Assembly: GCF_045679555.1 (NCBI RefSeq)
Contig: NC_092099.1
Location: 13,096,076-13,160,075, forward strand
Source: Salvelinus alpinus
Taxonomy: Eukaryota > Chordata > Actinopteri > Salmoniformes > Salmonidae
Length of the DNA stretch: 64,000 nt
Reading direction: 5' to 3'
In this document: positions 1-11,537 of the stretch, piece after piece
Layout: every line of letters starts with the position of its first letter
How positions within the stretch are numbered: position 1 is the stretch's first letter
Notes under the pieces: generated by a model
Told to the model about the DNA's origin: nothing
Databases searched by the model: none
The model's input: only the letters and a program-made list of their open reading frames with translations
Made by a program: the position numbers and the translations under genes

Positions 1-3000
1 ATTTGCTAAGACCGTATAAGGTTTAGCCTATTCCTCAGCTTTCTTTTGGAATAGGGCAGTTTTCTCCTCTCCTCTTCTGTCACCAATCAGTATGGGGAAA
101 ACACAGGATTACGATTCCAAATCCTGAAACCAAATTCTTGTTCCACAGTGAGACCAGAGAGGCCCTAGAAATTCCAGATAAGACGGAGCATGATTAAGAT
201 AACATGGGCAGCAGCAGCGAAGTTGGGACAAGGAGAGGCCAGCAGCCCCCTGTCACATTCTTCTAGCACAACAGGGAGTTCCACACTCAGGGAGACACTG
301 GCTCGCCCAAGGCCGCCTCTAACACAACATCCAACTATACGAGGTGCTAACTGGTGGAGAACTGAGGCCTTGGTTTTGTGAACTTTGTGTCCTACGATGC
401 CAAAAACCTAAGGCTACAGTATCAAGGATGGTAGAAACGATCAGGAATGAGAAGGAGGGTTTAGCAGGGTGAATCAGACAGAGAGCTGTTTCAAGGATGG
501 CAGACATGAGGGCTGGTGTGTAGAGTGCTGTGGCTGGGTGGCTTGTTTCAGTGGTGCAGGCTGGTAATTTGAGAGGCATGGAGGCACTCAGTGAACCTGC
601 AGCAGAGCAGAGCAGAGCCATGGTCCTTGCTTCGGCACAATGGGAAGAAAGGAACCCTGGCTCGTCACAGCACACAACGACAACCCCCCACTCATCTCCA
701 GCACACCGGCCATTCACCTTAATCTGTCAATCAACCTCACAGCACTATCTCCACGTGGAAGTAGCTTTTCACACTATAGCTACACACAAAGCAAATAAAA
801 CCTCTGAAGAAGCTAACCAAGCCAAAAGCATAGGCTTATTGCCTTACCGAATCCTAAGGGAGAAATAAAAACGTCACGAATAACCAAAAAATATGACATC
901 AAAAGATATCTGAAAATGAGAGAGAGAAAAAATAATACAATTTGAGAAGCCACATGCGGTTTTTCTTCTAAAAACTGGGTGTTGTTGGTCAGCTGACAGA
1001 CAGTTTCTCACACGGTCATCTTTAAGCCAGTCATGCGGGAAATAAGGCACACATCTCAAGACACACAGCCGAGGAAACAGTCTCCGAAGGTGACTGCATT
1101 GTCATTTCTGCTCTCCGTTTTAAAGATATAATCGCCCTTGATTAGCATAATCTAATCACTTTTGTGAATTGACTTCTAATTACCAGGAGCACATCTTCCC
1201 AAAATTAACCCTTGCGAAGCACACAGCCCGTTGTTCTTTTTACTAATACAAAACTGACAGCGCATTTTTTTTAAAGCTAACACTACAAACAACGGATAGA
1301 GAAAAAAAATGTATTCCAATGAAATGGAATAGCTATTCTGTATGCCCATTAAAATCTAGCCTACTGTGTTGTGCTTTCCCTACTGTGTCAGTTAAGAGTC
1401 TAATATAATCACTTAGCCCTTTCACTGATGGGAATGCAAAGACTGCATGTTGCTCATTATAAAAACGTCTTTCAAGCTGCTTTCTGCATTTTGGAAATTG
1501 GTTTAGCCTTCATCTCAACATGCTGCCTAGGCCTATATCATAAATTAAACTCCAGCAATATAGATAGGCCTACCTAGAAAAGAAAACGTGCTTAGCATTA
1601 GGCTAGCAATATCTTTAAAGTTGCTTCTATGATTCATCTCCACAACACACACAATATTGTTGAGTGGTGTGCGTGTATGTAATTATGAAAGAGAACTCTC
1701 ATTTCAACCAATATGCCTCTTTGGTCTTTTAGTCTTGAGAAATCATTTGTGTATCATTTCTCTTTTTGAGTGTTGCAGAAATAGCGAGTAATTATCTTGA
1801 AGCATATAACCCTGCGTAACCTTAAACTAAACACATTTCCTTAATGTGAGAAATGTGCATTTATAATCAAGCGGGTAACACTCCAGAGAGCTGTCTGTAT
1901 CAACAGAAACGGACCAGAAAAATACCTTGCACAGGAATATTTAATCCCTGCATGAATAGAACAGCCTTAAAGAATACACAGTCTGATTTGATAGAGCTTG
2001 ATTAGAATAAAACGCAAATCGCACGGAAAACTCTGATCATTACACCTTCTGTAGGCGATCCTTTCAGAACCTTGAATAAAATACATGCGGGTCTGTGAAA
2101 GCGCAGTCAGTAGTCCTCCATTCCTATTAGGAATTCCTACTTGCAGTACAATCCATTACAGCAGAGTATAAAACGGAAATAAAATTACACATGCAACTTT
2201 GTTGCGTTGTACTAATAAGTGTCGACAGCAACAGATGGATAAACAAGCAGATACGATTCTCGCCAAACGTCTGAATGGTGTTGCCCAACTTATCTTTCTG
2301 ATTGGTCACGCCTCAGCCTGTTATCTTGCATCGGGTCAAAGAAATCAAAAGGGAGAAGACTAATAGACAATACAACTTGGATGCTCAATAAATATGCTAG
2401 TGTAGCGACTATTACCACTGTTTTTCATTCCGGAGGAATTCAATTAGAAAAAAAGTGGTATGTGTCCTTATGATGTTTGTAGACAAAAGTCACACAACGA
2501 AGCAATTTGTATTCAGCTGTGATGAATAAAAATGGAGTGTTTCACATTTGGCCTAATTTCTATTTTGTATGGGAGACACTTAAATCCCAACCCCAGGTTA
2601 GCCGGGGGCTTGCCCAGGGCTAAGTGTAAATGACAATTTAGAAGCCGTGAACATCGCAATGTGAACATCTAAAGCGTCTCTGAGAGCAGACATTACCGTT
2701 TAAGTAAACACAAAAAAAGTAGCCCAAGTATCCCTATACAGCTGGAAGGAGTCAAGACAAGAGTCAAGACTTTAACGATGTGCAAATAACGGAACATTAA
2801 GCGAATGGGAAATTATGCATTGTGTTCTTGGTGACAGTTTAAATATCTGGATGTAAAGAGGTTTTTTGAAGTGAGGTTTTTCAATTCGAAATTAACCACC
2901 ACACTAGTACAACAATCCCATGAACTTCAGGATGATCAAATCAAACCTTTACCACAGATATTACCTCCATCATCACCACACTAATTAGGCTGTGAATTGG

Positions 3001-3018
3001 CATTCAATATTAAATAGC
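1..3018. other. Non-coding stretch, no gene recognised
   Basis: AT-rich, complex sequence with stop codons in all frames. The longest open frames are short and do not resemble known proteins. I see no tandem repeats, no recognisable transposon ends and no convincing exon with splice signals on either strand. It is most likely intergenic or intronic. Confidence 0.5.
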
Positions 3019-4281
3019 CCCCCAAAAAAACTATTCACACCCCTTGACTTATTCCACATTTTGTTGTGTTACAAAGTGGGACTAAAATGGATTTAATTGA
3101 CATGTTTTTGTCAATGATATACACAAAATACTCTAATATCAAAGTGGAAGAAAATGTAACATTTCTAAAAAAATCTATGAAAAATTAAACACTAATATCT
3201 TGAATAGATAAGTATTCAATCTAGGATTTTGCCTGTGTTTAGCTCAATTCTGTTTATTTTTTATCCTGAAAAATTCCCCAATCTTTAACAATTACAAGCG
3301 AGCCCATAACATGATGCAGCCACCACTACGCTTGAAAATATGGAGAGTGGTACTCAGTAATGTGTTGCATTGGATTTTGTTGCAATATTTCATTAGCGCC
3401 TTGTTGCAAGCAGGATGCATGTTTTCAAGTCGATTTAAGTCCACTCAGAAAGTCACTGTCTTCTTGGTAAGCAATTCCAGTGTAGATTTGGCCTTGTGTT
3501 TTAGGTTATCGTCCTGCTGAAAGGTGAATTCATTTCACTGTGTCTGGTGGAAAGCAGACAACCAGGTTTTCCTCTAGGATTTTGCCTGATCCTAGCTCTA
3601 TTCTGTTTATTTGTATTATTTTTTTAAACTCCCTAGTCTTTGCCGATGACAAGCATACCCATAACATGATGCAGCCACCATCATGCTTGAAAATATGAAG
3701 AGTGGTACACTTTGTTGTGTTGGATTTGTCACAAACAGGCTTCCTTCTTTTCACTCTGTCATTTAGGTTAGTATTCTGGATTAACTACAATGATGTTGAT
3801 CCATCCAAAGTTCTCCTATCACAGCCATTAAACTCTGTAAAGTCGCCATTGGACTCATGGTGAAATCCGTGAGCGGTTTCCTTCCTCTCCGGCAACTGAG
3901 TAGTGAAGGACACCTGTGACACACAATCTAAAATTCAATGTCTGCTTTTTGTCTGCTACCAATAGGTGCCTTTCTTTGCGAGGCATTGGAAAACCATTGG
4001 AATCCATGCAACTTATTACGCGACTTCTTAAACACATTTTTACTCCTGAACATATTTAGGCTTGCCATAACAAAGGGGTTGAACACTTATTGACTCAAGA
4101 CATTTCAGCTTTGTATTTTTTTTAATAAAATATTGAAAAACATAATTCCCCTTTGACATTATGTGGTATTGTGTGTAGGCCAGTGACCCCCCAAAAAATC
4201 TGTTTAATCCATTTTAAATTCAGACTAACACAACAAAATGTAGAAAAAGTCAAGGGGTATGAATACTTTCTGAAGGCACCA
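3019..4281 (-). mobile_element. Tc1-like transposon copy, transposase decayed (family A)
   Basis: The left end reads CACCCCTTGACTTATTCCAC and the right end carries its inverted counterpart (GAAAAAGTCAAGGGGTATGA), so about 1.26 kb lies between terminal inverted repeats. The transposase is on the minus strand. The open piece at 3754-3530 contains DGGCIMLWVCLSSAKT, which corresponds to the [15 protein letters not shown] block between the first two catalytic aspartates of Tc1 transposases. Stops and frameshifts break the rest, so no active protein is possible. The copy shares family with the one at 12484-16738, which has the same ends. Several internal segments present in that copy are deleted here. 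Confidence 0.85.
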
Positions 4282-4813
4282 TATGTAAAATGACAGTGGC
4301 TAGACAGTCAGGGTCCTTATCTCTTCCTCTGGTTGAGAGGAAAACATTGCAAAATGAATACCAGTGAATTATGGACTAGGCCTATTGTTTGCTTGTATTT
4401 TACAGTAAACCTATGACAACAGTAGCGGTTGCGCTAATCTGTTGTCCTGCCACGTCTTCCTGTTCAAGAGCAAATCAGCAGCCTAGTTTGAGGCCATAGA
4501 CAGTTGATTACAGTATCCTCTCCTGGCTCAAACAACTGAGCCAGTCCATAAAGGCCATAAAGCGTTTTTTAGACAGGCAAAAGTTGCTGGCAGCTGATAC
4601 CAAAGATCTCCCCAAAAAATATATGGGAAAATTGTTTGCTTCTCTGTCAGTCAAGCCAGAGAGATACTCCCAAAAATTAATTGTAGGCTATGTACATTAT
4701 GTGATCTGTCTGAAGACCTCTTACCAGTGTATGAACTCAATCATAGACCTGGGACCGTATCCACAAATCATCTCAAAGTAGGAGGGCTGATCTAGGATCA
4801 GGTCCCAACCTGT

Positions 4814-4895
4814 CAAATAAAATAAAATGTGGTTGGTCACATACACATATTTAGCAGATGTTATTGCGGGTGTAGCGAATTGCTTGTGTCCATGG
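4814..4895 (-). mobile_element. 5'-truncated LINE 3' end
   Basis: AAATAAAATAAAATG followed by TTGGTCACATACACATATTT and GCAGATGTTATTGCGGGTGT is the reverse complement of a salmonid L2-like LINE tail. It is a short, 5'-truncated copy. A second fragment of the same tail lies at 20112-20205. Confidence 0.65.
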
Positions 4896-5010
4896 TCATT
4901 TCCATGTAAAAGGACACATGAGCACCAACATGTGAAATGTATAGGAGTGTATCAAATTGGGTGTCAAATGAAACCTAAGAGTCTATATCTTTGAGAAATT
5001 ATGGCATATA

Positions 5011-6682
5011 TAAACTCAGCAAAAAGAAACGTCCTCTCACTATCAACTGCGTTTATTTTCAGCAAACTTAACATGTGTAAATATTTCTATGAACATAAGA
5101 TTCAACAACTGAGACATAAACTGAACAAGTTCCACAGACATGTGACTAACAGACATGGAATAATGTGTCCCTGAACAAAGGTGGAGGGGGGGAGGGGGGT
5201 CAAAATCAAAAGTAACAGTCAGTATCTGGTGTGGCCACCAGCTGCATTAAGTACTGCAGTGCATCTCCTCCTCATGGACTGCACCAGATTTGCCAGTTCT
5301 TGCTTTGAAATGTTACCCCACTCTTCTACCAAGGCACCTTGTTTCTGTTGAATTGTGTATGTTTGGAAATGTTCTTGTCTGTATGTCTAAAACTGTACAT
5401 GTCAACATGTTTACACAGGGCACAGCCGTAAAAGAGATCCAGGTCTCAGTCTGTTTTCCCTGTTAAAATAAAGAAGAAAAAAAATAAATAATAATAATAA
5501 AATAAATAAATAAAATAAACCTGCAAGTTCCCAGATATTTCTGGGGGGTGTGGCCCTAGCCCTCACCCTCTGATTCAGCATGTCCCAGACGTGCTCAATG
5601 GGATTGAGATCCGGGCACTTCGCTGGCCATGGCAGAACACTGACATTCCTGTCTTGCAGGAAATCACTCACATAACGAGCAGTATGGCATTGTCATGCTG
5701 GAGGGTCATGTCAGGATGAGCCTGCAGGAGGTACCACATGAGGGAGGAGGATGTCTTCCCTGTAACGCACAGCGTTGAGATTGCCTGCAATGACAAGCTC
5801 AGTCTGATGATGCTGTGACACACCACCCCAGACCATGACGGACCCTCCACCTCCAAATTGATCCCGCTCCAGAGTACAGGCCTCGGTGTAACGCTCATTC
5901 CTTCGACGATAAACGCAAATCCGACCATCACCCCTGGTGAGACAAAACCGCGACTCATCAGTGAAGAGCATTTTTTGCCAGTCCTGTCTGGTCCAGCGAC
6001 GGTGGGTCTGTGCCCATAGGCGACGTTGTTGCCGGTGATGTCTGGTGAGGACCTGCCTTACAACAGGCCTACAATCCCTCAGTCCAGCCTCTCTCAGCCT
6101 ATTGTGGACAGTCTGAGCACTGATGGAGGGATTGTGCGTTCCTGGTGTAACTCAGGCAGTTGTTGTTGCCCTCCTGTACCTGTTCCGCAGGTGTGATGTT
6201 CAGATGTACCGATCCTGTGCAGGTGTTGTTACACGTGGTCTACCACTGCGATCAGCTGTCCGTCCTGTCTCCCTGTAGCGCTGCCTTAGGCGTCTCACAG
6301 TATGGACATTGCAATTTATTGCCCTGGCCACATCTGCAGTCCTCATGCCTCCTTGCAGCATGCCTAAGGCACATTCACACAGATGAGCAGGGACCCTGGG
6401 CATCTTTCTTTTGGTGTTTTTCAGAGTCAGTAGAAAGGCCTCTTTAGTGTCCTATGTTTTCATAACCGTGACCTTAATTGCCTACCGTCTGTAAGCTGTT
6501 AGTGTCTTAACGATCGTTCCATATGTGCATGTTCATTAATTGTTAATGATTCATTGAACAAGCATGGGAAACAGTGTTTAAACCCTTTACAATGAAGATC
6601 TGTGAAGTTATTTGGATTTTTACTTATTGTCTTTGAAAGACAGGGCCATGAAAAAGGGACATTTCTTTTTTTGCTGAGTTTA
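5011..6682 (-). mobile_element. Tc1-like transposon copy, transposase broken (family B)
   Basis: The ends TAAACTCAGCAAAAAGAAAC and (inverted) TTTCTTTTTTTGCTGAGTTTA form the terminal inverted repeats, with TA at the flanks. The transposase is on the minus strand in pieces. At 6403-6200 there is a helix-turn-helix region (DVARAINCNVHTVRRLRQRY, then a GRP-type basic stretch), cut by a stop where CGA has become TGA. At 5971-5711 is the first catalytic Asp in MLFTDESRF and the block GGGGSVMVWGGVS. Near 5690 QHDNA carries the second Asp but in another frame. At 5671-5520 LPWPAKCPDLNPIEHVWDML carries the final Glu. Frameshifts, a short deletion near 5690 and a 180-bp insertion inactivate it. Confidence 0.9.
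5340..5520 (+). mobile_element. Retroposon-like insertion inside the Tc1 copy
   Basis: The Tc1 sequence is interrupted after ACCAAGGCACC and resumes with TGCAAGTTCCCAGATATTTC. The inserted 180 bp end with AAAAGAGATCCAGGTCTCAG, then CCTGTTAAAATAAAG and an AATAAATAATAA-type tail. This resembles the 3' end of a LINE or LINE-mobilised retroposon on the plus strand. No protein is encoded. The family is not identified. Confidence 0.55.
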
Positions 6683-7031
6683 CATTTTTCAACCATTTTC
6701 CATCCCAAAAATTAGGAATAAGCAAAGGCTTTGATTTCTGGTCAAACAGATGGAAAAGGGGTTTTAGAAACATTTACCAGAAAAGTCAAAAAGGTATTAG
6801 AAATACATCAAAACACAATAATGTTGAAGTAAAAGAAATGTTTCTGCCTTCTGTAAGTTTAAGAAACATTGCCTCCGTTATCAAAAACCACACATATCTT
6901 TAAGATACTTTCTAATTTCTCTCCCTCATGAGGATAATGAAAGTTAACAGAAGTAACAAGTAAAAGGTAGACCTATCAATTTGTGTTTTTACTGATACAT
7001 CTGTCTATGAATTATTAAGTGATTAAAACTC

Positions 7032-7064
7032 GACATTCCGTTACCAAATCGGTAACGGAATGTC
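7032..7064. repeat. Perfect 14-bp hairpin palindrome
   Basis: GACATTCCGTTACC, a 5-base spacer AAATC, then its exact reverse complement GGTAACGGAATGTC. It lies inside the TIR transposon at 4748-7941 and could form a stable hairpin or cruciform. No poly-T run follows and no bacterial-type terminator is expected in this genome. Confidence 0.8.
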
Positions 7065-10000
7065 TGCAATTCAATTGGCTACGATGGGAAATCATAGTAG
7101 TCACAAACCAGTTAGGTTCACAGTACAGTACATTAAAGAAATGTAGAGTATTGTTCAGCAGAGTACAGCACCGTATACTAGTGTAAAGAAGAGTATAGGT
7201 CCTAGTTCAGTACAGTACACAGAGTACACTTGAGTTGAATACACTATAATGTAGTGTGTTTAACTCTACTGAACTCTAAGGTTCTGTGCTGTACTCTACT
7301 GAGCACTACTGTGCTGTAATTTGATGTCCAAACTTGTGAAACATAGACATCTATTTGGTCTGGTCTGGACCAACCAAATTTGGTCTTGTTTGGGGGCAGA
7401 GCTCATTAAAATAATAGCCAGTGTGTAGAATAATGCCCAAATATGCAACAGGAGGATATTGCATATTTCTACCTTTGTGTACCTGTTCAGGATACATCAC
7501 CATGAAGAGAATGGCATTCATAATTCTGTATTTATGTCTAGTACAGATCAAATCCACTTCACTTACTGTAGTTCAATAACCAAAATGTACTTTTTTTCAA
7601 AGTCAATGTGTCATGTCATAGCTGACACCCCATTCTTTCTGCAGAAATCGTCGAATCTAAATTCGGAGCAGATATTTAAGAGCTTTTGGAAAACGTGGAC
7701 ACAAAAATCTGCAAAGTTGTTCCAGTAAATGGTGTTTTTGTAAAAGTGTAAATTCTTAAAAGTAGTCCTTGAGCATAGAGTTGTATGGTTTGTTAAACTT
7801 TGATTTCAATGGTTTGTGTTTTGCATACATCTCACACAATTCTGTTACCGTGGAATTGTGGAATATAATCTTATTATGATCTTAAAGACAAATCTGATCC
7901 AACACTCCTACTCTGAGCCGCTTTGTAGATATGGGCCCTGGCCTGCATAGCTACAGATGCCCCAATTTGATTAATCTATATAATTTAGAGAAGGAAAGAG
8001 TCAGGGCATGGCCTTGGTGGTACCTCACACCTGTCAAAGACAGATGTTATGTGTAAATCAACTTGAACCTCCAAAACAACATCAATTTTCCCCCCCGCTG
8101 TAAAGCATCACAGAGACAGCTGAACTTTATTTGGCAACCAGAGATGTTAAAAGCTCTTTTTTCAACAAATAGGGGATTCCTCAACACCAAAAGTGGAAAT
8201 GGGTAATAATAATTTACTCCAGGCCACTCTAAAACTAGATAAAAATTACATCGAAATTATGATGGACCTATATGTTTTCAACTGCCCATTGTCTGCCTCG
8301 CAAATTGCGTTTGATCGGTCCGGGGAAGAAAAAAATCTGCGTGGCCCTCCGCTGAATTTTGAAATCCCGGTGTGGCCCTCGAGCCTAAACGATTGCCCTG
8401 CCCTGTTCAATCACAGATACAAACTTGAACAGGAAATAGACTTGTTAGGATACGTCAATAAATAATAAACAGTTAGGGCAGTGTTATTAATGCTATGCAG
8501 GGCCTATCCATTCAAATAGCTGAGACAAGAAAATGTTGGTACAAAGACCGATCAGAGGAGATAAGCCAGACTATCATTAACTACCACTGAGAAACACAGA
8601 GAACGTGTTCAAGCAACAGCTGAGCGGATCACTGCAGGACTAGCTGCTATCAAAGACAAATGAAATTCGAGAGCGGATTTGGAATAGGGTGCTTTTTCCA
8701 GTTTATTTTGACGTGCAAAACAGAAAGCAGAAACAAGGCTGCTGCCGTCACTGCGCTGCACTTCCTGATCTGAAAAGCAGAGAGGCTGATGTACACCTTT
8801 CAAGCATCAGGCCACAGCAAAAAGAAGACACCGAAAATAAAAACACGCTATTATGTGAGCTCTCCAATATCCCGGATTCCATTTGTCGCCGGTCGAGAGG
8901 CAGCGAGTCATTTGGCGCATGCAACCTCTGTCTGCACTGTGTTTCTGGTAGCCATTAAAATGAAAGGTTAATCAGACAGTGGTGTCAGAACCTTACGGGT
9001 AATACTATGAACCATTATCATCTGTAGTGAATTTCTCAAGAATGTTCCCATACTTCGCTGTGTTTTACAATAACATAGGCCTGGTGGTCTGATTATATTT
9101 TTCGGTCATGCTGTCCAGGTTCTCAAATAAAAATAGACCAATGTCGTATTTCAAAATCCTGTATTCCTTACAGAACAAAAAACGAAGTACAAAAGATTGG
9201 AGGACTGAAAGGGGAAGCAGCAGAGAACAGAGAGTTGATTTTAATATTGCTCCAAAACACCTGAAATTCATTGGAGAGTTAACAGTGAGGCGCGTGTGTG
9301 TGTGCAGCTGTGGCTTTTTACACAGAGTGTATTCAGGGCTGAAAGAGTCACTTGGGATACTCAAGACTATTTTTATTTTGATGAATGTGCAGAGAAAATA
9401 ACTAATTTCCTGTCTGCCTCTGAGCCATCTTCAAAAAATTCATTAATTAATTTTTAAAAAGAGCTTCTCTCTGCTAAACTAACATTGCCATCATCCCAGT
9501 ATGCATCGCTCTGGGTCTCTGTGCTCCAATTCATATCCTAGCTAAAATGTGTAGCCTAATACGACTGTCTCTAGCGTTGGACACTGCTGAACGCTCTACG
9601 GGCTTAGAAGGCTATAAAATGTCCATCTTAATATTTCATACGGTAGATCTGAATTCAGCCTTCTTCTAGTCTATAATTCTTTATCCAACATTGTCGGATT
9701 CAGCTTCATCAAACTAGAACTACAAATGTCAAGGATTCATACGAATTGGCAAATATAAATCAATTATAAGGACTTGGTCCTTTGCAAGCAGAGGGACAAA
9801 ATAAAATAGCCTACTTCAGATCAATAGAACATGACAAACGATGTCTGTAAATCATAAAACACTCACAGCTATACTATACGCCAATAAACCTTTATGTAGT
9901 TGCTTGTGAGCGATGCAAATCCAAAAAGCTTGTTTTTACCTTGACAGAGGCATGTTACTAAACTTGTTTAAAGCGGTGCTGCCTGATGGCATAATGACTG

Positions 10001-10253
10001 GTTTGGCTGTGGACTTGGACTGAGCCCACATCTTTCCCCACATTACCAGATTTCTGAGACAGACGCTACGGTGAGTAGGCTAATCTAGCCCATTCATTTC
10101 CACCCAACATCTCTGACTAGCCGAGCCCAGCCACAGCTCTGTAAACAGATAGTCACACGGTTTTCCAGGTTAGACCTCTAAAGTGGTCTGTGATTTCTGA
10201 TATGCATGCTAGGTGATCTCAGGGTAGAGATGGGCACGCTACATGTACACGGG

Positions 10254-10396
<143 letters not shown>

Positions 10397-11492
10397 CCTC
10401 TTACTTAGAGTGCACCCAACACTCAACATTCACAGGACACCATCCTGGGGTAAGACGTCGAACTGCGGTGTGCTGACAGAGACTGAAGGGCAGGCTGAAA
10501 TGAATGAAGTGAATTCTCAGCGGGAGTGGCTCTGGCTGCTCAACACTCATTTGCATGCAAAAACATCAACTGGCACTCGTCTGTAACCTGTGACCACATA
10601 AAGCCTCACAATTCCTCTGAAGTCTCACTGCCCTCTGCCTTCCCTAACACTCCCCTTCACTATCAGGGCAACACCCCGTGTTAACCCTTTCCTTGCCACA
10701 GAATCTCAGTGCAGTCAGTCATCACAAAGTAAGGAATATTCATTTCCCAAAAGCTTCCATCTAAACTGGCACAGGTGAGATACTTTTAGGTTGTCATAAA
10801 GATTTTCCGTCTCTGGACAGGCCTAACCATAACAGCAAATGAAACCATAATCAAAATGGGCTAAATCGTGGAGTTGAGTCGACTAGGCCTACCTTAAAAC
10901 ACACATTTTAAGTCCTACAGAAATTTGTGCCACCTTTACTAAGCAGACGAGCGACTTCACTATGTGTGTTTTGCTAGCAGGGCCAGGTTTATGGTGGATG
11001 GTGTGAAACAGAGCACCTTGCACACACACAGGAGTCGTGCTAATGGAAACTGCTCATCCACACACCCAGTTCCTGTTACAGCAGGCAAGTAGCACCTCAC
11101 TAGGCAGTGCCCTCTGTGTGCTGTGTGCAGCAGGGCCTGAAACAGGGGAGGACAGATGCCTGACATCACAGGACAATCTCACCCTTAATACAAAAATAAA
11201 GAAAATAACTACTCCCTCTTCAGTTCCAGGGTTTCACATCGACAACAATATCTCGAGAGCAAGCGACACATAGGACCTCTGCACTCATTGGCTAGGCTAC
11301 ACTTAAAATGGGGGCTTTGTATAGCAATATGAAATAGGCCTAGGTAGACTCAATTACTTTGACCACCTGTACTTAGAAATGCTATTTTTCAAGATGTTTC
11401 TTTGCCGTTAAGCTATAGCATTTTCCAAATATGAAGAATTGAATTTCCGACCGATTTTGAATGGGAACATGAAACAATCAATTCATAGAGCT

Positions 11493-11537
11493 CTTGTCAA
11501 AAGTAGCGCACTAAATAGGGTGTCATTTGGGATGCGG
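11493..11537. repeat. Half copy of a palindromic MITE
   Basis: TTGTCAAAAGTAGCGCACTA followed by AATAGGGTGTCATTTGGGAT matches one arm of the MITE seen whole at 20677-20788. The opposite arm is missing. Confidence 0.55.

Larger units (their letters stand above)
4748..7941. mobile_element. TIR DNA transposon enlarged by nested insertions
   Basis: The left end (CCTGGGACCGTATCCACAAA, followed by CTCAAAGTAGGAGGGCTGAT) pairs with the inverted right end at 7893-7941, whose reverse complement begins CCAGGGCCCATATCTACAAA and continues CTCAGAGTAGGAGTGTTGGA. These imperfect inverted repeats of about 45 bp bound a 3.2-kb unit. Inside it lie a Tc1 copy (5011-6682) and a LINE 3' end (4814-4895), which leaves about 1.4 kb of original sequence. 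No transposase frame was recognised in that remainder, so the element is probably non-autonomous. The superfamily is not certain. I recognise the end sequence as a common salmonid repeat end. Confidence 0.6.
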
